A stretch of DNA of 64,000 nucleotides from Marsupella aquatica (Eukaryota; Marchantiophyta): positions 31,558,001 to 31,622,000 of the forward strand of contig OZ316891.1 of NCBI GenBank assembly GCA_973895155.1, read 5' to 3'. The notes below the pieces were generated by a model. It made no database searches. It saw nothing but the letters and a program-made list of their open reading frames with translations, and had not been told where the DNA came from. The translations under genes were made by a program, and so were the position numbers. Shown one piece after another: positions 11,101 to 20,740 of the stretch (its first letter is position 1; each line of letters begins with the position of its first letter).

Positions 11101-11857
11101 CATCTACAATGAGAGCCTCTCAAATTGTATCAAACTGCATCAGCTCAGGAGGTTGCACCTCCACATCTGCCCGGGGGAAAATGCATGGCAGGACACTACA
11201 ATCTAATTGAAGTGCCTGCAACTTACGATCTCTAGGTAGGAGTACCGGCAAAGCTCGGATTGAAGCAACCCAGCGAGACAGAATAGGAGAAATTGCAGTA
11301 GCTGACACAGAGTCTTGCAACATCTCGTACAAACTGTCATCCAACAAGGATGACCAACCATTAGCCTGCCCTGCACGTATGTGCACTTCCTTGATGACAC
11401 GAATAAGCAATGATTTTGCAGGAACAAGCGGCTCATCTGCAGCAACACCATACTTCTTCTTTAGCATTGTCTTCTTCCGCAACTTAGTCTGTCTCCACCA
11501 AAGTCGCACAGTGGATCGAAGCCGGTTCCAAGAGGCCTGATTGTTGTCCTTCCTCACATTTGGCCCAGGGGCCTTATGTTTCTTGGCAATCCGAGTGGAG
11601 AAGTTGGATTTTGAGAACAACCAAGGTTTGCCCGCCTCCAGTAATGCAGGTGGCAACTCCAACTTGTGTGTGACGTCCATGTGGGTCTGGAAACCAGCAA
11701 AGGAAGAAAATGATCGAGGCTTGTGATCACCAGCTATGCAGACAAACACATGCTTGCCTTCAGCATCGACACGATGTTTGAAGAAACTAGTGGGATTGAT
11801 TGAAGCATGTGAGGTGGACCAGAATCGTGCTGCGGGGCAAATTGCTGCTTTTACTGC
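5153..11857 (-). CDS. Multi-exon gene with amplified Pro/Ala-rich exons; function unknown
   Basis: I place exons on the minus strand by AG|...|GT borders: 11857-10899, 10821-10381, 10279-10034, 9925-9830, 9723-9652, 9461-9390, 9158-9075, 6142-6053, 5936-5679, and a last one starting at 5583. Almost all begin and end in phase 0. The first exon encodes a basic, Trp-rich region with a zinc-finger-like SSFAGFQTHMDVTH; the second an acidic segment with Asp-Pro-Ile-Gln repeats; the rest low-complexity Pro/Ala/Thr/Gly-Arg stretches. The first exon has an in-frame TGA at 11120-11122 (a CGA-to-TGA change would explain it). The 3' end is unsure: reading through 5583 stops at 5413, while another frame (5443-5153) looks protein-like. 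A copia element lies in the intron before exon 6142-6053. No family is recognised. Confidence 0.5.
6158..6321 (+). repeat. copia 5' LTR
   Basis: TG...CA-bounded 164 bp repeat matching 8814-8977 at a constant offset of 2,656 bp. Contains TATATAAG near 6257. Confidence 0.92.
6775..7008 (+). pseudogene. copia gag, N-terminal remnant
   Basis: ATG-started 77-codon frame beginning MATLEKLHFPALLADGNNY, with the LxGxNYxxWxxxxxxYF pattern of copia gag N-termini (the DUF4219/UBN2 type). The frame runs straight into telomere-like CCCTAAA repeats at the deletion point and stops there, so the nucleocapsid part is missing. Confidence 0.75.
6992..7020 (+). repeat. Telomere-like CCCTAAA filler at the copia deletion junction
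   Basis: About three units of the plant telomere repeat (CCTAAAC/CCCTAAA) lie exactly between the end of the gag remnant and the start of the reverse-transcriptase remnant. The position at the joint of an internal deletion suggests filler DNA added or selected by microhomology during break repair. Confidence 0.7.
7048..8451 (+). pseudogene. copia pol remnant: reverse transcriptase C-half and RNase H
   Basis: Open frame of 467 codons. The frame before the ATG also reads as RT (LDSEIYMKAP). Visible motifs are the NGLKQSGRIWY segment, the catalytic ALYVDDVNLFG (YVDD) near 7411-7440, the LGLQ block, then copia RNase H with the YADTGYLSD, SKSQTGYVF and ISWRSTKQT blocks and the C-terminal ADLFTKPLP. 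The RT N-terminal third, integrase and protease are absent. Open over its remaining length, so the deletion may be recent or the element may spread in trans. Confidence 0.9.
8814..8977 (+). repeat. copia 3' LTR
   Basis: Second 164 bp LTR, preceded by a polypurine tract and followed by the CAAAA target duplication. Confidence 0.92.
9263..9309 (-). pseudogene. Dead exon copy in the repeated-exon gene
   Basis: A short segment bounded by the same TTCTAG acceptor and GGTTTGCC donor as the live exon units, but with an in-frame TGA and little similarity left inside. It looks like a decayed member of the exon array between the exons at 9390-9461 and 9075-9158. Confidence 0.35.
9375..9830 (-). repeat. 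262 bp duplicated exon-plus-intron unit
   Basis: The block around exon 9390-9461 and the block around exon 9652-9723 match through exon and intron at a 262 bp offset. Both contain the CTTACAATC donor side, the CTCTAGAATGAAGA acceptor side and an intron with GCATTGCAAAGCATTGCAAA. The duplication therefore copied exon, splice sites and intron together. Confidence 0.8.
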
Positions 11858-13270
11858 CTACAGTGAAGGTGTTCACAGAGGCCAGGGGCCGACCATTTTT
11901 GAATTAGCATATAGGAACGCCGATGCTATGGGATCCATGGATGCTTACGAAAAGGCAGCAAATCTTTTGCTTGAGTCTTTAGCTAAGTATGAATTCTATA
12001 GAACAGTTCCATTACATGGCGATCTCCGAACAACATCCACGAAGAGGAAAGGGAAAGCTTCAGCTGTAATCCACGAGAATGACTCCCACAGACATGACAA
12101 GGTGTCACGCACAACAGCTTCTCCTTCAGGACTAAAAAGGCGTAATCTCTATCCTGAATTTCGCTTCGTCAATGTTTCGGAGACTTCTGCGGACCCAGAA
12201 GCAGCAAATAATAAAACTTCGGCAACACCTGTCGGAGGTTGTTCTGCTGGAGTTATCCATATTTCAGATGATGATGGTGATGATGCAAGTTGTAATGTCA
12301 ATGATACCGTGAAGATGGGGACTCAACCTCAGTGTGATGTTGGAGATGACCATCGGGATGCCCCCCAAAGGATCCCTTCCATCCGAGAGGTTGATGTTCC
12401 TTATGGGACCTGGCATCTCAGGCGGAGCGGTAGAGGTGCTGGACCTGTTTGCAACGGGTTGGTTGACCGAAGCGTTTTTGGAAGAGATGAATGTAGAAAT
12501 CTCATCAAGGAGATTGGATGTAAGTCCGCGCAAGGGGGAATTGTTGGAGTCGCCATTCACGGGTTGCGATTATCGTCTCCACATCGCCAGTTGTTGTACT
12601 TCTGTCCTAATAATAAGTGTCACAAGAGCCGAGGACGTAGAACTCTAGCTCAACTACCCCCCCACCCGAGTCGCTCAAGGTTCAGCGTGAGACTTGCCTC
12701 TCCAATCCCGAGATAGAGTTTCTGCTGGGATTAGGATTCCAGATCAGTGGACTCTCCTATGTGGATGCAAATCAAGTTGGAGAGTTCCCGTCCCCCAATC
12801 GGGTCAACCTACGAATTGATGTTAACTCATTCCCCGAACGAATTGACCTAACTAATGTGGACCGTCGGTTGAAAACCCGAAATGGTAAGGGTGCAAGACA
12901 GCGTTTCAGCAATACTCCAGAGTTGCTCAAGCGCATCGTTTCCGCTACACAAGAATACATGAGAGTTGTCGGAAATGAGAAGGTAACTACCGGAAATGGA
13001 TGGGGTTGGAGATACTTGATCGCCACTCACGAGACTGATTCACAAGTTCCGCACACATATTGGGTGCAAATCTGTTGTTTCCCTTCGTGTTCTTGTGAAG
13101 ACTTTTATAAGAGGCATACACGAGGGAAACCATACATGTCTTGTAAACATCTGCTGTGGGTGTATTTAAACAAGTTTTCACTCAACCTAGAGAAGGACGA
13201 CCTTGTCAAACAACCAATTCTGACTGTTGGGGAAGTGAGGAGTTTAATTCCGTTACAGATAGGGGACTAG
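11736..13270 (+). CDS. SWIM zinc-finger protein, probably one gene with an apparent frameshift
   Basis: Frame one runs from ATG 11736 (next in-frame ATG 11928) to 12716 and encodes an alpha-helical N-terminus (AYEKAANLLLESLAKYEF) and an acidic/Ser-rich middle. A second frame ends at 13270 and carries a C-terminal SWIM finger: CSCEDFYKRHTRGKPYMSCKH, giving C-x-C...C-x-H. One extra C in the seven-C run at 12657-12663 would join the two into a protein of about 510 residues. SWIM fingers bind DNA or protein and are found in MULE/FAR1 transposases and in plant nuclear proteins; no transposase domain is seen here. The start overlaps the 5' end of the opposite-strand gene. The frameshift could be a base-calling error or a true mutation. 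Confidence 0.6.
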
Positions 13271-13883
13271 TCGTTTATTGGAGATGCTAATTATAGGGTG
13301 GTGGGATGGATTACTCGAGTTTGTGGTTTCACAAATATCAATTTGTTTTCACCGAGTGAATCATAATGTTAGCGAGGTCCATAATGGTAACTTTTATGGT
13401 TTTTGAGTTTTCTGTTTACGGTTAGCGATCTCTCTAGTCTTAGGAAGTCTGCTGCATCCTGACAAAAACATCCTACTTTCAGACGTGTTAACCTATCGAC
13501 AAGTTTCTATAGAGTTCACGGTTTGATCATTAAAATGACGCCAGTTTTTGGCTAGCGAGATCGCTAGTCTGATCAACGGAATTTAGGACAGGATGTGACA
13601 GGATGTTTAGGGTTTAGGGAGGGAAGTTTCTCTTGAAGTTGTTGTGGTAATACTCGATCGAATTGATTATCAAAGATGAACACAGGCGATATCGCTAGTC
13701 TGGGAAGGGTCCAACAGTGACTTCAAAATAAAAGTACTATGTGCGAAATGGCATTCCAGAGAAACACATAGAAATGAAAGGACCACCCAAACTTTACTTC
13801 TCATACATATTGAAAGTACATGAGGACATGCGGTTCGCTTGTAACTACAAAAATTTCAGTAAATCCACAACCTGACTCTACCC
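13271..13883. other. Spacer with recurring CTAGCGA-type words
   Basis: No gene is seen. ATCGCTAGTCTG occurs twice (near 13560 and 13688), with further GTTAGCGA/CTAGCGA words near 13368, 13418 and 13551. Confidence 0.4.
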
Positions 13884-14312
13884 TCAGGGGCTGGACGCCT
13901 TCCATGCATCGGAGTCAGTGTCTGACTCAGAATCGTAATCCGAAGAGGCGAGGCGTTCCTCGGTCCAGTAGTCATAGATCTCCCTGTCAATCCAATACTG
14001 ATCCTCTTCTGCGAGCCTCTTCCTCTTCGATACAACCTCGCGCTGTGTGGTATCCACCTTTGGCTTCGGTGGAGACTTTGCTGCTGGAATTAACTTTGGA
14101 GGAGTAGGTGTTCTCCTCAATGATGATGACGATCCAACAGATTGACCGAGTTCGGTTGAGACACTGCTGCCTGCGGAGACCTTCATAGTCTCTGCATCGG
14201 GTTTCTGCTTCGGAGGAGAGTCATCTTCAAGCGGGCCATCTGTCGCCGGGTTGTAACGACGGATCTCAAGTCGCCATTTCCCCTGAGGAGGATTGCTTGG
14301 AACACCAGACAT
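13884..14312 (-). CDS. Small charged ORF, unknown function
   Basis: ATG-started frame of 142 codons with good start context, ending in a stop near 13884. It opens with a short region containing GKWRLEIRRYNPAT, then a Ser/Pro/Lys-rich, probably disordered middle (PTPPKLIPAAKSPPKPK), a basic patch KRKRLAEE that could be nuclear localising, and an acidic tail (SDYDSESDTDSDAW). It converges on the SWIM gene 0.6 kb away. No family is recognised. The coherent composition and clean ATG favour a real gene, but this is not certain. Confidence 0.4.
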   Translation of the reverse strand: MSGVPSNPPQGKWRLEIRRYNPATDGPLEDDSPPKQKPDAETMKVSAGSSVSTELGQSVGSSSSLRRTPTPPKLIPAAKSPPKPKVDTTQREVVSKRKRLAEEDQYWIDREIYDYWTEERLASSDYDSESDTDSDAWKASSP

Positions 14313-17300
14313 TTCTCTGCACTTACGAAACCCAAACAGTGATTAAAGAGAACAGGATTCAACAAATGGAAACATTATTCACGATGGAATACGATGAATA
14401 TCATGCCTTGTCGGAGAGTTCTTCCCTTAAAACAGCTCAGAGAATAGACCTGCGCTTACCTGAACTAGATCTGGAGAGTGTTGAGAACTTGGAACACTGA
14501 TAGCAGTTCCGAATGAAAGAGATCAAGTCGGACGCGGTGGAAGTGATCGGGAGAATGATTTGGAAGACTGGTGGTTTTTGGGCTAGCGGATTTGTTTAAG
14601 TGGACGGTTCGACGCCTTGGATTCGAGTCTGGTTCGAACGGTAAGTGTCCCGTTCACTTGCAAGTGACTTAATTAGTGTCCAAACGGCCTTAATCCTCCT
14701 TTCCTTGGTAGTAATGACACGTTGATTCTTTTCACGCGGGAATCGCGAAGTACTTTTTTGTTATTACTCTTCCTCGGGTGGGAATTTTCACATGTGGAAG
14801 CCTGTACGTGGAGACCGTACCTCGTATGAGTGGCTGGCTCAATGTGTTGGCATCATTAGACTAGCGATTTAGCTGGCCTGAAGATATGTCATTTTGATCT
14901 ATTGCGTTCACGGGACTAGAATCGTCCATGGGTAGCGGTCTATATTTATTGATCGAACAGGGTCTCCATGCTAGCGAGTAATATTCCAGACCTTTTTTGG
15001 GCCCCAATACAAGGTGACATCTTGCCCATGCGAGCAAAAATTCTACTGTTTGCTCGCACTTTACAATTACCCGTCGAATCGCAGTTCGGACTTGGAATAG
15101 CGCAGTTCGGCTCACTTAGCTGGGCTCAGTTCAGCTGAAGTCCGAGTGACAGAGGAAGGTTTGTGCGAGAAAATTCGAGTGACAGATCAGGTTAACAGTG
15201 CCCTTTCCTCCTCGCCACCAAGATCTCTACATGAATCCAAGGAGATCTCCGGTGGCTATCCCCAGTCCCGGGCTGTCGCAAGCTAACAATGCTTGTAGAA
15301 TTCACAATCTTCTCGAATTACTCGTCGGAGCTCACGATTTAATGGTGCTTAAGTCGCTTCTCGGGAGCTGGTACCGACCTGTGTATAGCTGCATGCTGAC
15401 CAATCCAGTGATCCCTGTGAGGTTCGCGTTTTACACGGCCTCTCACGATGTCCTTTGGGCAGAGAATATCTAGTAAGGCCCTAGCTATACTCGATGTTCT
15501 TCTGCGTTTCAATTCTAAATTGCTGGCCAACAATATTTCTCAACTCTTAGTACCCAAGGAAGCGGGGCAGAATCTCTTCTTCAACCCGCGATACAATTTC
15601 GTCTCCCCGTCCTGGTTCAAGTGCTGCTCAATCCTCGGATGACGTCTCCTGCTGCCCGCAATTATGTGCAGTTGCCTCTTTTTTTTGCAGACATGTCGAA
15701 CTTCAAAGGATATCTTCGTTAATGAGCTTCTTTGTTGCCCAATCTGGATCAATTTTGTTCCCACTTGCTTCGACTTGTTGTTCTGAAAGAATTGTCGAGC
15801 CTGCCCAATTTGCTGATACACGGTCTGCATATCACTTGTTCACAATTTCTTCTTTTAAAAGATGTCGTCAATTTTTGTTTGGTATGCAGGAGAATTCGGT
15901 TGAAAAAGGGTTCTTTCTTGGAGGGCGATAAACAAGAGCACTTGCGCCAAACTTTTTCAGAGGGCAATGTGCAGGTATGACGGTGGTTGCGGTGGGATTG
16001 GGAAGGAAGAAATTCTCACAGTACTTGTTCTCAAAACTTGTAGTTTCGATTCTCAAGTTTGGATGGCAAAGCTGGGATAATTCTTAAAAGGAGTACAGCA
16101 ATTCTTAGTGGAGACGATACTGCTACTGCCATGCCTCTAGGGGTTCCTCCAACTGTTACGATGAGCTCAGATTCCTCTGCCCGGGCAAGGTTTCCCCAAC
16201 AGAGCCTTCGCCTAGTGAATTTTCTTTCCTGAGTCCAAGGGAAGGAAAGATAGACTTGAAATTTGAGGGCGCTGCAAGATTGCTTTACTTAGACTGATTT
16301 GAACGTTTGTCAAACAGGTAAGAGAATATTTCTCACTAGTATATCATTAAGCTCTATTCCCGGCACGGGAACGGAGCTGACTCGATGGAAATTTTGGGTA
16401 TGGACCACTTTAGGCAACGCTCCACAGCCAGGTATGATTAATTTTGTATGCATGACATTTGTTGGATTATCATGTGACCAAACGACGTTGAATACATTCT
16501 CAACAACGACGGATGATTTGCAGAAGTCATCCTTCATCCTCCGGTTTGATTGGTATTGGCATCAGCCATTGTTCTTGTACAAGGCGTTCAGGTAATGACA
16601 CTGAAGAGCGATTTCAACGTTATGCGTACCTACTTTTAAACAAAAACTCTTGTTCAAGCACCACGGTGTGACATTTTATTGCGTGATATTCCTGTGTGAT
16701 GAAGACTTGACTTAAACTTCAAGTTTGATTCTTTTTTCATCTCCAAGGAAGCACAGGGGGAGGGTGGACGGGGGGGGGGTCTGACTGTCACATCCATGTC
16801 ATTTGTGTCTCTCGACGGATTCTATTAGAGCCAATTTAGGGTTTACGGTGGATAATATAAGAGCCAATGCTGGGTAGACTTTTCTGAAGTGTAGGAGAGG
16901 GAGGGAGAGCGCTTTCACAGTCATGTCTATCGCAATGGATTATTGCTGAATTATAGTCTCTTTTCGAAAAGCTGAGACTGTGGTTTGTGTATAGCATAGA
17001 AAGGACACTGTAGGCAACTTACAAATGAACGCCTGGTAAGGTGCCCTAAGAGTCTATTATACACAACCCAAGGATAACATGTGAATGCTGCCTGACGTTT
17101 TTTAGTGCCAATTCGATAGGCTCTTGACTCTGTCCTTTCTATGGTTACAATGAAATAATGGAGTATGAACGAGCTTATTGATACGTGAGCTACCTAGATA
17201 TGCTTTTTACAATTATTTCAGTATTCTATTCTAAGATCATTGCATTCTTGACAGATAGCTGTTACTCTCAGTGGAAAAGGAGTCTTATAATTTTTGCAAG

Positions 17301-17467
17301 TTACCTGTACCAAAGACCACAGCAGAGCAAGGGAGACAAGAAAATACTTCTTTGGACGGAGGTAGGAATGCACCCTAGAACTCGAGCGACGTACCGTCCT
17401 GCTATCTATTTCTGAACATTCATTGTGGAAAGATCATTGGCAAACATAGTCCTCAAGAATAAATTCA
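14313..17467. other. 3.2 kb intergenic region upstream of the PPR gene
   Basis: Short open frames of 60-98 codons occur but none has a recognisable domain or consistent coding character. A run of G (GGGGGGGGG) lies near 16770. The part next to 17468 presumably holds the PPR promoter and leader; no clear TATA element could be assigned. Confidence 0.4.
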
Positions 17468-20400
17468 TTGCTCGTCGTGGAATCTCCTGAATTTTATCCT
17501 GGTATCAGATCTAATCGTGGGTTGTGGTGCCGACAGAGGAAGCCCAGAGCACCTCAGTTCAATCAGACGACGACAAGGAAAACACTCTCGGTGGATGGAT
17601 GGTCAACTCCTGCATGGGTTAATGCAAGGGCGAATTTGATTAATCACTGCAGATTTCAATCTCATGTTATTTATTGCACGATAGATCGATCTACAGTCAC
17701 TGCAAAAGGGAATGGAAGTAGGCATATGCATGATGCTGGTACCACGAGTGAAACAATTGCTGATTTGAAAGATCGTCTACTGCGAGGCATTACTATAAAC
17801 TCGTACACATATGTTAAAGTTCTGCAAATGTGCTTGCAACAGAAAGACCTTTCAGCAGCCAAGCAAATTCATTATTGCATCATCGAGAGTGGAATTCATA
17901 AAAATCCATATGTGGCAATCACTCTCTTGAATGCGTATATCAAATGCGGAGGATTGTTAGATGCACGTCGAGTTTTTGATCAACTTGAGAAGAAGAGTGT
18001 TATTACTTGGAACGCGATGATAGCAGGATATGCTAAGAGTGATCATGCCGAATCTGTACCGGAACTTTTGAATCAAATGCGCCAAGAAGGAGTGCAGCCT
18101 AATGAGATCACATATCTGAGCATCCTGAAAGGATGTGCCAGTCCATTAGCCCTCACATGCGGAAAAGAAATTCATGAGCGTATTCGACATGCCGGCTTTG
18201 AATCGGACGTTCGTGTGGGGACTACCCTCCTACTGATGTACGCAAAATGTGGGTGCATCACGGAGGCAAGGATAGTTTTTGAAAAGTTGACCAATCGAAA
18301 TATCATTACATGGAATGTTATGATTGGAGCATATGCAGAACGTGGTGATGGTGTGGAAGCATATCGACTGTTTCTCCAAATGAGACGTGAAGGCTTCGAA
18401 CCAGATGCATTCACTTACGCGAGTATTCTCAATGCGTGTGCAAGCGAAGAGCCGTTGGAGTGGGTCAAGGAAATTCATGAGCATGCTCGGAAGGCGGGAC
18501 TGGAGTCCAATTTGCGTGTGGGCAGTGCACTCATTCACATGTATGCAGAGAGTGGCAGTCTAGATGACGCCCGACTTGTTTTTGACAGAATGGAGACACG
18601 CGATGTAGTCACCTGGAATATAATGATCTCTGGACTTGCACAACATGGATGTGGGCATGAAGCATATCGACTGTTTCTCGACATGAGACGTGAAGGCTTC
18701 GAACCAGATGCATTCACTTATGCTAGTGTTCTCAATGCATCTGCAAGTGAGGGGGCTTTGGAATGGGTGAAGGAACTTCATGGCCATGCTAGCAAAGCGG
18801 GACTGGATTCAGATTTGCGTGTGGGCAGTGCACTCATTCACATGTATGCAGAGAGTGGCAGTCTAGATGACGCCCGGCTGGTTTTTGACAAAATGGAGAA
18901 ACGCGATGTAGTCACATGGACTGTAATGATCGGTGGACTTGCACAACATGGATGTCGGGATGAAGCATATAGACTGTTTCTCCAAATGAGACGTGAAGGC
19001 TTCGAACCAAATGCATTTACTTATGCTAGTATTCTCAATGCATCTGCAAGTGAGGGGGCTTTGGAATGGGTGAAGGAAGTTCATGGCCATGCTAGCAAAG
19101 CGGGACTGGACTCTGATTTGCGTGTGGGCAGTGCACTGGTTCACATTTATGCACAGAGTGGCAGTATAGATGACGCCCGACTGGTTTTTGGGAGAATGGG
19201 GAAACGCGATGTAGTCACATGGAATGTAATGATCGGTGGACTTGCACAACATGGATGTGGGCATGAAGCATATCGTCTGTTTCTCCAAATGAGAACTGAA
19301 GGCTTCGAACCAAATGCAATAACTTATGTGAGCATCCTGAATGCATCTGCAAGTGAGGGGGCTTTGGAATGGGTGAAGGAAGTTCATGGCCATGCTCGCA
19401 AAGGGGGCCTGGAGTTGGATTTCCGTGTGGGCTGTGCTCTGGTTCACATGTATGCACAGAGTGGCAGTATAGATGACGCCCGACTGGTTTTTGACAGAAT
19501 GGAGAAACGCGATGTGGTCACATGGACTGTAATGATTGGTGGACTTGCACAACATGGAAGTGGGCATGAAGCTTATCGACTCTTTCTCCAAATGAGACGG
19601 GAAGGCTTTCAGCCAGATGCAATCACTTATCTGAGCATCCTGAATGCACCTGCAAGTGCGGGTTCTTTGGAGTGGGTGAAGGAGGTTCATGGGCATGCTA
19701 GCAGTGCAGGACTGGAGTCAGATTTGCGTGTAGGCAATGCACTGATTCACATGTATGCAGAGAGTGGCAGTATAGATGACGCCCGACTCGTTTTTGACAG
19801 AATGGCGAAACGTGATGTAGTCACATGGACTGTAATGATCGGTGGACTTGCACAACATGGATGCCGTAATGAAGCCCTGGACCACTTCAGAAAAATGACC
19901 GCAGACGGTGTGAAGCCCAACGTGTATTCATTCGTGGCAGTGTTGTCAGCCTGTTGTCACGGAGGCCTTGTTGATGACGGCCGTAGAGTCTTTTCAGCCA
20001 TGACGCAGGATTATGGGATCGAGCCTGAGATTGTGCATTATAACTGCATGGTGGATCTTCTCGGGCGGGCTGGACGCTTGGAGGAAGCAGAGCTCTTCAT
20101 CAGTGACATGCCAATTGAACCAAATACAGTCACTTGGACAGCCTTGCTTGGGGCTTGTAGAACTTATGGTAATGTGGAGTTGGGCGAACTTGCCGCTCAG
20201 GAGCTTTTCAAGTTGGAACCCAATAATGCCTCTGCATATGTGCTCCTCTCCAACATCTACGCCGCAGCTGGTAAGCGTCAGAAGAAGTCATTGGTGCGCA
20301 CCATGATGCAAGACAGGGGTATTCGGAAGGAGCCAGGGCGGAGCTGGATTGACGTTGATAAGAAGATCCACAAATTTGTCGTAGGAGATAGATCTCACCC

Positions 20401-20740
20401 AGAAGCGAGGGCAATATATACCGAGCTTAATATATTGACTGAAAAATTGAAGGCTGAAGGCTACATTCCGGATACCCGACTTGTGTTGCATGATATCAAT
20501 GAGAAGGATAAAGAACTAGCTCTTTGCTCTCATAGTGAGAAGTTGGCTATTGTTTACGGACTTATGCACATACCCCGGGGAAAACCAATTCGTGTATGGA
20601 AGAACCTTCGGGTGTGTTCGGATTGCCATACCGCAACCAAGTTTATCTCTAAGGTGACTGGACGCGAGATCATAGCCAGGGATGCCAATCGCTTTCACCA
20701 GTTTAAAGATGGCAGATGTTCTTGTGGCGATTACTGGTGA
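17468..20740 (+). CDS. PLS-class PPR protein with E and DYW domains (organelle C-to-U RNA editing factor type)
   Basis: Intronless 1,090-codon frame; the first in-frame ATG is at 17726 (codon 87), so the TTG at 17468 is only the open-frame limit and the true N-terminus is uncertain. From about residue 110 it is a ladder of P-, L- and S-type PPR motifs (NAMIAGYAK, YVxLLNxY, LLNAYIKCG patterns), then E/E+ motifs and a complete 135-residue DYW domain from PGRSW (residue 956) to the terminal DYW. The deaminase-like zinc ligands are present: H1022-x-E1024, C1050-x2-C1053, and C1084-x-C1086. In land plants such proteins act in mitochondria or plastids, PPR motifs reading RNA bases and DYW deaminating C to U. 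The middle contains five nearly identical 101-residue units, unusual for a sequence-specific reader. Confidence 0.95.
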   Translation: MLVVESPEFYPGIRSNRGLWCRQRKPRAPQFNQTTTRKTLSVDGWSTPAWVNARANLINHCRFQSHVIYCTIDRSTVTAKGNGSRHMHDAGTTSETIADLKDRLLRGITINSYTYVKVLQMCLQQKDLSAAKQIHYCIIESGIHKNPYVAITLLNAYIKCGGLLDARRVFDQLEKKSVITWNAMIAGYAKSDHAESVPELLNQMRQEGVQPNEITYLSILKGCASPLALTCGKEIHERIRHAGFESDVRVGTTLLLMYAKCGCITEARIVFEKLTNRNIITWNVMIGAYAERGDGVEAYRLFLQMRREGFEPDAFTYASILNACASEEPLEWVKEIHEHARKAGLESNLRVGSALIHMYAESGSLDDARLVFDRMETRDVVTWNIMISGLAQHGCGHEAYRLFLDMRREGFEPDAFTYASVLNASASEGALEWVKELHGHASKAGLDSDLRVGSALIHMYAESGSLDDARLVFDKMEKRDVVTWTVMIGGLAQHGCRDEAYRLFLQMRREGFEPNAFTYASILNASASEGALEWVKEVHGHASKAGLDSDLRVGSALVHIYAQSGSIDDARLVFGRMGKRDVVTWNVMIGGLAQHGCGHEAYRLFLQMRTEGFEPNAITYVSILNASASEGALEWVKEVHGHARKGGLELDFRVGCALVHMYAQSGSIDDARLVFDRMEKRDVVTWTVMIGGLAQHGSGHEAYRLFLQMRREGFQPDAITYLSILNAPASAGSLEWVKEVHGHASSAGLESDLRVGNALIHMYAESGSIDDARLVFDRMAKRDVVTWTVMIGGLAQHGCRNEALDHFRKMTADGVKPNVYSFVAVLSACCHGGLVDDGRRVFSAMTQDYGIEPEIVHYNCMVDLLGRAGRLEEAELFISDMPIEPNTVTWTALLGACRTYGNVELGELAAQELFKLEPNNASAYVLLSNIYAAAGKRQKKSLVRTMMQDRGIRKEPGRSWIDVDKKIHKFVVGDRSHPEARAIYTELNILTEKLKAEGYIPDTRLVLHDINEKDKELALCSHSEKLAIVYGLMHIPRGKPIRVWKNLRVCSDCHTATKFISKVTGREIIARDANRFHQFKDGRCSCGDYW
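18381..19895 (+). repeat. Five in-frame 303 bp PPR triplet repeats
   Basis: The landmark TGAGACGTGAAGGCTTCGAA recurs at 18381, 18684, 18987, 19290 and 19593 (with small changes), and the last unit ends at 19895, so the period is exactly 303 bp = 101 codons = one P-L-S triplet. Long stretches such as GTAGTCACATGGACTGTAAT are shared at the nucleotide level, including silent sites, indicating recent duplication or ongoing gene conversion. Confidence 0.92.

Noticed and set aside
12334-12648. Second frame through the SWIM gene (104 codons)
   Set aside because: Joining it to the SWIM finger would need a different shift; the 11736 frame joins with a single C and covers the same DNA.
14861-16595. 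Several 60-98 codon ORFs upstream of the PPR gene
   Set aside because: No motifs, no shared strand or composition; consistent with random open frames.
18863-19696. 277-codon minus-strand ORF
   Set aside because: Antisense to the PPR repeats; its own repeats mirror the 303 bp units.
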